This document shows positions 1-5,934 of a stretch of DNA of 6,069 nucleotides, piece after piece (within the stretch, counting starts at the first letter, position 1; each line of letters opens with the position of its first letter). The stretch is from Candidatus Aminicenantota bacterium (lineage in GTDB: Bacteria; Acidobacteriota; Aminicenantia; UBA2199), in assembly GCA_020355945.1 (NCBI GenBank), contig CP070627.1:1915579-1921647 (forward strand). Direction: 5' to 3'. The notes under the pieces are model-generated. The model searched no databases. It was not told where the DNA came from and saw only the letters and a program-made list of their open reading frames with translations. The translations under genes and the position numbers were made by a program.

Positions 1-2
1 TG

Positions 3-464
3 AAGTACATCCAAAAAGAAGCAGAACATGTTAAAGGTTTCGCAAAAGAAATGGCAGTGGTGACCCATCATCGGCTGGAACAGCAAGAGGGCAAATTGGT
101 GCCGGCCGGAGAACTAACCGAACCGGTGGTGATTCGTCCTACATCAGAGACGATTATCGGGGAATCTCTTGCAGATTGGATCAGGTCTTATCGTGACCTC
201 CCGGTTCGAATTAACCAGTGGTGCAATATCGTACGTTGGGAAATGCGGCCACGAGTTTTCTTGCGAACCACGGAATTTCTCTGGCATGAGGGGCACAGTG
301 CTCATACTAACAGCGAAGAAGCTCGTGAAGAAGAGGATGAACGATTAAAATCACTGGCTATAACAATCCGCTGTATTCCTTTTGTCCAAAAAAGGATAAA
401 ACGAAAATGTATATTAACGGGAAAAAGCACTTCAATTGAAGCAATCTTTGCCAAAGCGTACTGA
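3..464 (+). pseudogene. proS: Prolyl-tRNA synthetase fragment, C-terminally truncated
   Basis: Prolyl-tRNA synthetase charges tRNA-Pro with proline in the cytoplasm. The frame is open from the left edge, so the true start lies outside the window; the ATG at 51 is internal, because codons 3-50 already match the family ([12 protein letters not shown]). Class II landmarks follow: RPTSET at 138-155, then the motif 2 region [24 protein letters not shown] at about 234-302. The compact spacing between them indicates the archaeal/eukaryotic-like type, with no bacterial editing insertion. Similarity ends near base 356, after the acidic [14 protein letters not shown] helix. The last ~35 codons before the TGA are unrelated, and neither of the other two forward frames resumes the family. 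Motif 3, the anticodon-binding domain and the C-terminal domain are therefore missing; family members are usually near 480 residues. I infer a non-functional remnant, with an intact copy expected elsewhere. An assembly misjoin is the main alternative. The family call is very secure; the pseudogene status less so. Confidence 0.82.
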
Positions 465-475
465 ATTCGGGGGTA

Positions 476-480
476 GGAGG
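476..480 (+). promoter_or_regulatory. Strong ribosome-binding site ahead of small ORF
   Basis: The sequence GGAGG, within TAGGAGGAGAC, ends 4 bases before the ATG at 485. It is a near-perfect Shine-Dalgarno match with slightly short spacing. It is the main reason to take the following 45-codon frame seriously despite its short length. Confidence 0.5.
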
Positions 481-484
481 AGAC

Positions 485-622
485 ATGGAAACCAACCCAT
501 TTTATGATGAGTCCTTTCAGCCCAATGACAAATGGCTCATTGAGATTTTTGCAGAGACGTGGAAATATTTGTTTTTATTTTTCTTAATTCTCTTCGTGTT
601 CTTCGTGTCCTTCGTGGTTTAA
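485..622 (+). CDS. Small 45-residue ORF with hydrophobic C-terminal tail
   Basis: Not recognised. The frame starts METNPFYDESFQPND and has a polar, acidic N-terminal half (residues 1-27, two Trp). It ends in an uninterrupted hydrophobic run at residues 29-45 (LFLFFLILFVFFVSFVV) that would form a single membrane helix, giving the shape of a tail-anchored small membrane protein. A strong GGAGG site supports translation. However, the last nine codons are simply the translation of three tandem 9-bp repeats (591-617). The reading may therefore be the 5' end of a broken gene running into non-coding repeat DNA. It sits between the truncated prolyl-tRNA synthetase and the porin promoter, in a region that looks rearranged. 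Both a real small protein and a fortuitous fusion remnant remain possible. Confidence 0.35.
   Translation: METNPFYDESFQPNDKWLIEIFAETWKYLFLFFLILFVFFVSFVV
591..617 (+). repeat. Three tandem 9-bp repeats, TCTTCGTGT type
   Basis: Three contiguous units are present: TCTTCGTGT (591-599), TCTTCGTGT (600-608) and the variant CCTTCGTGG (609-617), followed by TTTAAA. From memory, strings of this CTTCGTGT/CTTCGTGG kind recur as dispersed intergenic repeats in many bacterial genomes; I cannot check that here. The repeat lies at the edge of the remnant region, just upstream of the porin promoter. Confidence 0.75.
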
Positions 623-662
623 ATTTTAAAATGAGAATTGCTGAATTTTTAAAGGAAAAGAC

Positions 663-691
663 TTGAAATTTTAATTTGTTTTCTTTAAAAT
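663..691 (+). promoter_or_regulatory. Sigma70-like promoter for the porin operon
   Basis: A -35 box TTGAAA (663-668) is separated by exactly 17 bases from a -10 box TAAAAT (686-691); each matches consensus at 5 of 6 positions. Transcription would begin near 698, leaving a leader of about 80 bases that contains the 8-codon upstream ORF. The AT-rich background raises the chance of a fortuitous match, but spacing and position before the porin gene are right. Confidence 0.5.
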
Positions 692-751
692 CTTTCTATG
701 CCATTGACCTTTAATGTTAAATTGGAAAAATTAAACAATAGAGGAACTAAA

Positions 752-778
752 ATGATTCGCTTAAAAAGGAGACAATAA
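752..778 (+). CDS. 8-codon upstream ORF overlapping the porin start
   Basis: The ORF ATG ATT CGC TTA AAA AGG AGA CAA TAA encodes MIRLKRRQ. It is preceded by its own GAGGA site (741-745), 6 bases upstream of the ATG. Its stop codon shares the A of the porin start codon (TAATG). The porin's Shine-Dalgarno sequence AGGAG (767-771) lies inside its AGG AGA codons. This is the geometry expected for translational coupling or a leader peptide. Three of eight residues are Arg, but two of those codons are fixed by the overlapping ribosome site. Such a short ORF could arise by chance. Confidence 0.35.
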   Translation: MIRLKRRQ

Positions 779-2022
779 TGAGAAGAAATGCCCTTCCTTT
801 GTGTTTGTGTGTGTTTTTATTCTTCATTCTTGTGTGGAGTTCCCCCTGCATTTATGGGGAACGAATATCCGAACGAATCCAACTGAACGGGTTTATTTCC
901 CAGGGGTACCTGTACAGTACCCACAATGATTTTATCCCCCAGGCCAGTGAACATGGTTCGTACGAATTCAGTGAGCTGGGATTAACCTTTTCAGTGGATG
1001 TGTCGAAAAAGCTGAGACTGGGCATCCAGTTGCTGGCCAGGGATTTTGGTCATATCGGTAACCACCAGGTTATACTGGACTGGGGGTTTGCGGATTACCG
1101 GTTTTCCAATGCCTTTGGCATCCGGGTGGGAAAGATCAAAACCCCCCTGGGATTCTACAATGAAGTGCGCGATACAGACCCTCTCTTTCCCATGGTCATC
1201 CTGCCCCAGAGTGTTTATGACGAAGCGTATCGGCCGGTTTTCATCGCTTACAACGGCATTGGCTTCTATGGGAAATTGAATATAGGAGTGGGAAGTTTAA
1301 GCTACCATTTGTTTACCGGGGGAGTGAACCACCCGGACGACGCACCCTATTTAACGCAAATAAAAGACCTTGTGAACAGGGGACTCGCCCCAACCGGGAT
1401 GAGTATCTCACCAGTGCAAATGGATACCCAATCATTCCTGGGCGTTCGAGTGATATGGAACACCCCTATTACCGGTTTGCGACTGGGGGGGAGCTTTGAT
1501 TACCTGACAGGGACATTTAACAGCAGGCTCACTATCCCTATGTCAAGCCCGGAAACGGTATACGGTTCTTTGAAAGTCAAAGAATTCTTTATTCTTTCCG
1601 GGGAGTGGGCTATTGGAAATTTCACCATCACAACCGAATATATGGAGTTTCCTCCTATCCTTCACCTGGGGCTTTTTGGCGAAGAAATGCTGCTGACAGA
1701 TGATACCCAGCAGGGGTGGTATATCATGGGGTCCTATGTGTTTGGCGACAAATTGATACTATACGCTTATTACGACCGATATATCGATGTTAAAGGTGAT
1801 CCCGAAGGAAACAGCGCCGTTGAAAGCGGACTGGAAAGAATCTTCGGATGGCAAAAAGACCTGGTGATGGGAGCACGTTTCGATATCAACTTCAATTGGA
1901 CACTTAAAGCCGAATGGCACTTTATCGACGGTGTGGCAAAGTCAGCAGTTTTTTTCCCTGATGCAGCACACCCCGTACAAAAATGGAATATGCTGGCACT
2001 GAAAATGTCATACAACTTTTAA
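778..2022 (+). CDS. Outer-membrane porin (beta-barrel, phosphate-selective porin-like)
   Basis: Predicted 414-residue outer-membrane channel. Residues 1-27 form a Sec signal peptide: basic MRRN, hydrophobic stretch 5-21, likely cleavage after CIYG. The mature part alternates short amphipathic strands with polar loops and ends in SYNF, the terminal aromatic typical of barrel insertion. Signature stretches shared with porins of the OprP/OprO-like or short-chain-anion type are ADYRFSNAFGIRVGKIKTPLGFYNE (split around residues 105-129) and the late strand GARFDINFNWTLKAEWHFIDG (365-385). Length is normal for a 16-18-stranded barrel monomer. The ATG at 778 has AGGAG 6 bases upstream (767-771). It is followed 21 bases later by a PstS-like binding protein on the same strand, so the two are probably co-transcribed. 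The substrate cannot be read from the sequence; phosphate or another small anion is an inference from family resemblance and the neighbour. Confidence 0.82.
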   Translation: MRRNALPLCLCVFLFFILVWSSPCIYGERISERIQLNGFISQGYLYSTHNDFIPQASEHGSYEFSELGLTFSVDVSKKLRLGIQLLARDFGHIGNHQVILDWGFADYRFSNAFGIRVGKIKTPLGFYNEVRDTDPLFPMVILPQSVYDEAYRPVFIAYNGIGFYGKLNIGVGSLSYHLFTGGVNHPDDAPYLTQIKDLVNRGLAPTGMSISPVQMDTQSFLGVRVIWNTPITGLRLGGSFDYLTGTFNSRLTIPMSSPETVYGSLKVKEFFILSGEWAIGNFTITTEYMEFPPILHLGLFGEEMLLTDDTQQGWYIMGSYVFGDKLILYAYYDRYIDVKGDPEGNSAVESGLERIFGWQKDLVMGARFDINFNWTLKAEWHFIDGVAKSAVFFPDAAHPVQKWNMLALKMSYNF

Positions 2023-2033
2023 ATGGAGTAATT

Positions 2034-2037
2034 GGAG
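2034..2037 (+). promoter_or_regulatory. Ribosome-binding site fixing the start of the PstS-like gene
   Basis: GGAG lies 6 bases before the ATG at 2044, good spacing. This favours the ATG over an upstream in-frame TTG at 2032, which would itself overlap this site and has no useful site of its own. Confidence 0.65.
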
Positions 2038-2043
2038 ACAAAA

Positions 2044-2478
2044 ATGAAAAGAAAAAAGATAATTATTTTGTTGGTTTTATCCTGCTTATTTGCTTCTGCT
2101 TTCGCTTTTGCCAGGAGCTTCGCGGTCATTGTCCACCCGGATAACCCCGGCCAAACCCTCACTGCCAAAGAACTGAAAATGATTTTTCTTGGAGAAAAAA
2201 CCACCTGGCCGGATAAACAACCACTCAAAGTGGCAGCCCTTAAAAAAGGGGACACCCATAAAGAGTTTTTGAAAGATATAGTAAAAATAAGCCCGATGAA
2301 GTTCGCGGTACTCTGGAAACATAAAATCTTTACCGGCAGTGCCGCCGGCACCCATATAAACTTTTTCAAAAACGATGAGAAATTGAAAGACTACATCAAA
2401 GCCAATCCCACAGCCATTGGTTATATCTCTGTTAACTCCGTGGATGACACCATTAAGGAAATTAAAATAACCAGGTAA
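2044..2478 (+). CDS. Small exported PstS-like (phosphate ABC-type) substrate-binding protein
   Basis: A 144-residue periplasmic protein of the short PstS-like PBP family, about half the length of a classical phosphate-binding PstS. Residues 1-23 form a signal peptide (KRKK, then IIILLVLSCLFASAFAFA, cleavage probably after AFA). C14 gives a poor lipobox (VLSC), so a lipoprotein is less likely. Family landmarks are FAVIVHPDNP (26-35), the segment LTAKELKMIFLGEKTTWPD (39-57), the W91/IFTG stretch (91-98) and NPTAIGYIS (121-129). In this family these correspond to the hinge and ligand-pocket regions. From general knowledge, short members are often encoded next to porins and sensor proteins without pst permease genes, so they may bind anions for sensing or capture rather than uptake. 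Here it directly follows the porin and converges, 11 bases away, on a minus-strand gene. The actual ligand is unknown. Confidence 0.82.
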   Translation: MKRKKIIILLVLSCLFASAFAFARSFAVIVHPDNPGQTLTAKELKMIFLGEKTTWPDKQPLKVAALKKGDTHKEFLKDIVKISPMKFAVLWKHKIFTGSAAGTHINFFKNDEKLKDYIKANPTAIGYISVNSVDDTIKEIKITR

Positions 2479-2489
2479 AGAATAAGCAA

Positions 2490-4427
2490 TTACATATCGT
2501 ATCTAAAATGAATTTTCATTTTGTAGGGCCACCATACCCTCACTTTCATATTGCCTTTCCGAGCCGGTTTATATTTCCATTTTTTTAGGGTATCCACGAT
2601 AACTGCCCGGACATCAGCAGGGATTTTACGCTTATCCGATATTTTCACCTCTATGACGCTGCCCGTCTCATCGATCAGCAAGCGGGCATTTACAGTGGCG
2701 CGCCGTCCCGCATAGGTTTTTTTCAAAGCCGGTGGAAATTCGGGGTCCTGGCCGGATATCTTACCCGGTTTTACTGTGAGTTCCTCTACAGGAACAAGGG
2801 GAACACAGGGTTTAAGTACTTCTTTTTTAGGCGTAACCGTGGATTTCTTAATTTCGGTTTTTTCAATGGTTGGTCCTGTTGGTCCTGTTGGTCCTGTTGG
2901 TTTGTCGGAATCCTGGCCGGGTTCAACTGTGGTTGTTTTTGGGATACCTGTTTTTTGGGTACCTGTTTTCAAGCTGTCGCTTTTTATATCTTCCGGTTGG
3001 GTTTGCCGGGGGGGAGTTGGGGAACCCCTGTCTGTAATTTTTTTTGTCCTGGCTTTAACTTCTTTTTTCAGTTGGTTTTCTTGTTTTTTTAACCGGGAAA
3101 TGGTCTCGTCTTTAATTTGTTGTTCTTCTTTGGTGAAGGGTTGTTGTTCTTCCAGGGTTTTCAATTTTTGCTGGACTTCCTGGAGTTTCAGTTCGAAATC
3201 CTTTTTCTCTTTATTCTGTTGTTCCAGCATTTGTACCGCCATTTGCTGTTCTTTTTTGGCTTTGTTTAATTGATGGAATAGGAAATAGGTACCGCCAGCC
3301 AGGGTGACAATAATAAGGATTAAAATCACCTGCATTAGTTTTGACCGTTTTTTTTCTTCCCGGACGATTCCTTCCAAGGGCACTTCCATTATTTCACTTT
3401 CGATTCCTTTTCCAGGGATGGGTGGGATTTCCGGCAAAGGTTGAGACAATTCTGCCGTCAACATTTTTTCTTCCTCATCCATTGTATCCGAATACAGGGT
3501 TTTCATATAAGCCGCCAGGTTTGATTGAAAATGGCCATAATCCTGGGGAGTGCGGAAGAATTTTGAAATATAATTTTTAAATTCCCTGGAATTGGCGAAT
3601 CGTTTGTTTAGCGACGGGTTCAATGTCTTTTTGAATAAATTGATTAAAGTAGTCAAAAATTCAATATCCGTGGAAGGCAAATCAGAAACAAAACTAATGC
3701 TGGTAAAGGTAGATTCGAAATCCTCACCGGGTAAATAGGAGAAGTAATTACCTGTGAGCATCCGATAGAGGGTATATCCCAGGTAATAAAAATCTGACTG
3801 GGGGACTATTTTTTCTTTGCGGATGAATTCGGGCGCCAGCCAGGCCCCATATTTCCTGGTCATCTCTGAAATTGCTGCTTCATTTTCATCAAAGAGAGGC
3901 CAGAACCCAAAATACTTTAGAAAAATATTGCCGTGGTAATCAACGATGAGGTGGTCAGGGGTTAAAAATCCGTGAAAGGCATTTTGTCCCTGGACCACAA
4001 TGGATGAACCCATCTCAAGTATGGTAGCAATCGCAATGATAATGGAAAAGGCCAGGTCAAAAGGGATGGGTTTGTCCTTTACCGAAACATCCTCGACAAT
4101 CCGGGCCAGTGTCTTGCCGTTGTGGAAAGCACATACCATGTAAGTATAATCTTCTTGTTGGATAATTTTTTCAGGGATACACAGGTTGGGGTTACCGCTC
4201 TGTCGGCCTCGTTCACACAGGACGTTGATGCGGGGCCATTCTCCCGGGCTCTTAAATAGAAACGGGTGCACTTCGGTTAATAGCTTATGAGTAACCGGGG
4301 TGTCATCTTTGAGTTCTGCGGCCCTGTAATTGTTCCCGATAGAATCCCCGGGCAATCTTTCAAAAATAAAGTAATTATCAACCTTTCCAGGCATTTGCTT
4401 TGTGTTGTGTTTGTTTCTTATTTTCAT
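2490..4427 (-). CDS. Membrane-spanning pseudokinase fused to a TonB C-terminal domain
   Basis: A 645-residue multidomain protein. Residues ~19-292 resemble a Ser/Thr protein kinase fold: degenerate Gly loop (LPGDSIGNNYRA, 25-36), a possible ATP lysine K48, APE motif intact (198-200) and the subdomain IX segment SDFYYLGYTLYRMLTG (211-226). The catalytic HRDxKPxN loop reads HGFLTPDHL (152-160) and DFG reads YFG (172-174). Both catalytic aspartates are thus lost, indicating a pseudokinase. A transmembrane helix follows at 365-384, preceded by KKRSK (cytoplasm-inside). Next come a coiled coil (~386-460), a Lys/Thr/Pro-rich linker with TGP repeats (511-520) and a TonB C-terminal domain (~565-643; VNARLLIDETGSV, WKYKPA). 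Topology puts the kinase fold in the cytoplasm and the TonB tip in the periplasm. The SxxxH pattern by which TonB contacts ExbB is not evident in the helix. The ATG at 4427 has AAAAGGG 6 bases upstream; ATG 4394 is an alternative. Domain calls are strong; the function (signal relay, receptor contact or scaffolding) is inference. Confidence 0.82.
   Translation of the reverse strand: MKIRNKHNTKQMPGKVDNYFIFERLPGDSIGNNYRAAELKDDTPVTHKLLTEVHPFLFKSPGEWPRINVLCERGRQSGNPNLCIPEKIIQQEDYTYMVCAFHNGKTLARIVEDVSVKDKPIPFDLAFSIIIAIATILEMGSSIVVQGQNAFHGFLTPDHLIVDYHGNIFLKYFGFWPLFDENEAAISEMTRKYGAWLAPEFIRKEKIVPQSDFYYLGYTLYRMLTGNYFSYLPGEDFESTFTSISFVSDLPSTDIEFLTTLINLFKKTLNPSLNKRFANSREFKNYISKFFRTPQDYGHFQSNLAAYMKTLYSDTMDEEEKMLTAELSQPLPEIPPIPGKGIESEIMEVPLEGIVREEKKRSKLMQVILILIIVTLAGGTYFLFHQLNKAKKEQQMAVQMLEQQNKEKKDFELKLQEVQQKLKTLEEQQPFTKEEQQIKDETISRLKKQENQLKKEVKARTKKITDRGSPTPPRQTQPEDIKSDSLKTGTQKTGIPKTTTVEPGQDSDKPTGPTGPTGPTIEKTEIKKSTVTPKKEVLKPCVPLVPVEELTVKPGKISGQDPEFPPALKKTYAGRRATVNARLLIDETGSVIEVKISDKRKIPADVRAVIVDTLKKWKYKPARKGNMKVRVWWPYKMKIHFRYDM
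2872..2898 (-). repeat. Three exact tandem 9-bp units encoding Thr-Gly-Pro
   Basis: The plus-strand unit GGTCCTGTT occurs three times without mismatch (2872-2880, 2881-2889, 2890-2898). It is read on the minus strand as ACA GGA CCA, giving the (TGP)3 block at residues 511-519 of the pseudokinase-TonB protein. It lies in the periplasmic linker, where length changes by slippage would be tolerated. Identical codons in every unit suggest recent expansion. Confidence 0.85.
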
Positions 4428-4454
4428 TTTTTTCCCTTTTTGTTATAAGTCTAT

Positions 4455-4483
4455 ACTATAAACGATTTTAATAAAAATTTCAA
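4455..4483 (-). promoter_or_regulatory. Sigma70-like promoter for the pseudokinase-TonB gene
   Basis: On the minus strand a -35 box TTGAAA (4483-4478) is followed after exactly 17 bases by a -10 box TATAGT (4460-4455); each matches consensus at 5 of 6 positions. Transcription would start near 4448, about 20 bases before the ATG, leaving room for the AAAAGGG ribosome site and little else. This suggests the gene can be expressed independently of the exported-protein gene upstream of it. Confidence 0.6.
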
Positions 4484-4611
4484 TAGGTAAAGTAATCCTA
4501 CAGAAATTCTAATTTTGGCCTTAATAGAAAGAAATTTTAAAAGGGAAAATAAAATACCTGACCCTATTGCATCTACCTGGAGTAGTGATTCATCGAGATA
4601 GGCAACTTTTT

Positions 4612-5934
4612 TTACAAGCTTATGCCCAACAGCCTGGGGATCAACGACGGCGAAAAAGAAAGCCCCCAAAATAATTTTGCATTATACTCCCGTTCGAGAA
4701 ACTTCATGGCATAATCCAAATCATACCATTTCATTTCTATGGAAGAAGGCCGTATCTCTTCATAAAATGAGATACCCCCCACCAGGCTGATATCCCTGGT
4801 CAAAGCAAAAGATAAACCGATTAATATTGCTTTAAATGGGTCTGACGATAGCTTCAGACCCAGGGAAAAACCCCATCTTTTCCCGAAATTTTTCCAGGGT
4901 TCATAAAAACGGGGGTGAAATTCATCCATATCCCTGGCCTGATGAATATCAAGCATAAAAAATAAATTTTCCTTTAATTTGAACTCATCTTCCTCATCAA
5001 TTTCCGCTGTGAAATGGTTCTCCTCGTAAGTGTATTTTAATTTACGCAAGACAAGCGCAGCCAGGCCGATCTTAAATTGCAGCACATTCCTTTCAACAAC
5101 ATCAAAATCAAAGGTCTCCCGGTCATCATTGTCACTATTCGCAGTAATCGATATCCTACAGGGGGGGCGGACAGCTTTGGGATTTAATTCTACGAAGCGG
5201 CAGATAAACTGGTTCGCTGCCTTCAACCCCGGCTCTTCTTCAACCTCTTCCTCAACTGTATAAGAACCTTTACTGCTTATTCGTTGGTCTAAATTGAAAA
5301 AACTCTGCCTCAGGAACGAATCTTTCCCTTCTACACCCATACCTGCCGTGGTCAGGTCCTTATGTATCCCCAGCAGGACAATTAAAAATTTCCTGGTGCC
5401 GAATAAATAAGATGTCCATTCCTTTTTTTCTTTATGAAGTACATAGGAATCGAAATCCTTTTCTTTTTCAAAGAACCAGTACTTTAACTGGAACTGTTCT
5501 CTTTTCAACGTATTGATTTCGGTTTTTAATACTCTTCTCCGGAATATGTCCTGGTTTTCCATATCCAGGGCTTCCAGGGCTTCCACTTCCTTTTCCAGGA
5601 TTTTTATGCTCTCAGCCAGCCTGAGAATTTTCGTTTCCCTCACCTTAAAGGCATCTTTTAATTCCAGGTTTTTTTGGTTAAATTGATGCTTTATAAAGAT
5701 GATGGCAGCCCCCCTTAAACCTGCTCTCTTCCATGGTTTGAGTTTTTTGGGCAGAATCTCTTTAACGAATTCATAAATCGCATCTTCCGAATCAAAATCC
5801 ACCTTTTTAATTTTGTCTAATTCGATGCCAACGTAAATGTCTTGCTTGATCAACTTGATCTTCCTGGCTAAGATATCCTGTTGGAAATGGAAAAGAAAGA
5901 ACATCATAAGAATAAAAAGAAGTTGTTTTTTCAT
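4612..5934 (-). CDS. Unrecognised exported protein: coiled coil plus beta-rich C-terminal region
   Basis: A 440-residue protein that I do not recognise. The ATG at 5934 is chosen over an in-frame TTG at 5949 because GGGAGG sits 7 bases before it. Residues 1-23 look like a Sec signal peptide (MKKQ, hydrophobic 5-17, cleavage after ILA). Residues ~85-170 are highly charged and helical with heptad-like Leu/Ile spacing, probably a coiled coil. A Glu-rich patch lies at 226-235. Two Cys occur in the middle (C245, C259). The last ~90 residues contain Gly/aromatic alternation (WGFSLGLKLSSDPF, ILIGLSFALTRDISLVGGISF, LFWGLSFSPSL). That suggests antiparallel, possibly membrane-facing, beta strands, though there are too few for a complete porin-like barrel. 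It lies upstream of the pseudokinase-TonB gene on the same strand, with a 184-base gap that holds that gene's own promoter. A cell-envelope role is inferred only from the signal peptide and strands. Confidence 0.7.
   Translation of the reverse strand: MKKQLLFILMMFFLFHFQQDILARKIKLIKQDIYVGIELDKIKKVDFDSEDAIYEFVKEILPKKLKPWKRAGLRGAAIIFIKHQFNQKNLELKDAFKVRETKILRLAESIKILEKEVEALEALDMENQDIFRRRVLKTEINTLKREQFQLKYWFFEKEKDFDSYVLHKEKKEWTSYLFGTRKFLIVLLGIHKDLTTAGMGVEGKDSFLRQSFFNLDQRISSKGSYTVEEEVEEEPGLKAANQFICRFVELNPKAVRPPCRISITANSDNDDRETFDFDVVERNVLQFKIGLAALVLRKLKYTYEENHFTAEIDEEDEFKLKENLFFMLDIHQARDMDEFHPRFYEPWKNFGKRWGFSLGLKLSSDPFKAILIGLSFALTRDISLVGGISFYEEIRPSSIEMKWYDLDYAMKFLEREYNAKLFWGLSFSPSLIPRLLGISL

Noticed and set aside
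631..666. 11-codon frame MRIAEFLKEKT upstream of the porin promoter
   Set aside because: No ribosome-binding site precedes the ATG, and the frame runs into the -35 box. Probably chance.
2023..2031. ATG GAG TAA minimal ORF between the porin and the PstS-like gene
   Set aside because: Only two codons with no dedicated ribosome site. It looks like another start/stop leader but is too short to support.
2019..2369. Minus-strand frames antisense to the PstS-like gene
   Set aside because: The plus-strand frame has a signal peptide, a ribosome site and clear family motifs; the antisense frames show none of these.
2505..2522. AAAATGAA-TT-TTCATTTT inverted repeat near the convergent gene ends, considered as a terminator
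   Set aside because: The stem is almost entirely A-T with a 2-base loop and no GC core, and it lies within the last codons of the minus-strand gene. It is too weak to call as a terminator, and no better candidate was seen between the convergent genes.
2776..3273. A 165-codon plus-strand frame antisense to the linker and coiled coil of the pseudokinase-TonB gene
   Set aside because: It is rich in Ser/Phe/Cys, as expected from the complement of Lys/Glu/Gln-rich coiled-coil codons. It has no domain and lies opposite a strong multidomain gene.
4451..4669. A 72-codon minus-strand frame overlapping the end of the exported-protein gene
   Set aside because: It starts with TTG, has no ribosome-binding site, overlaps the 3' end of a better-supported gene and runs over the pseudokinase promoter. 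The composition looks like translated AT-rich intergenic DNA.
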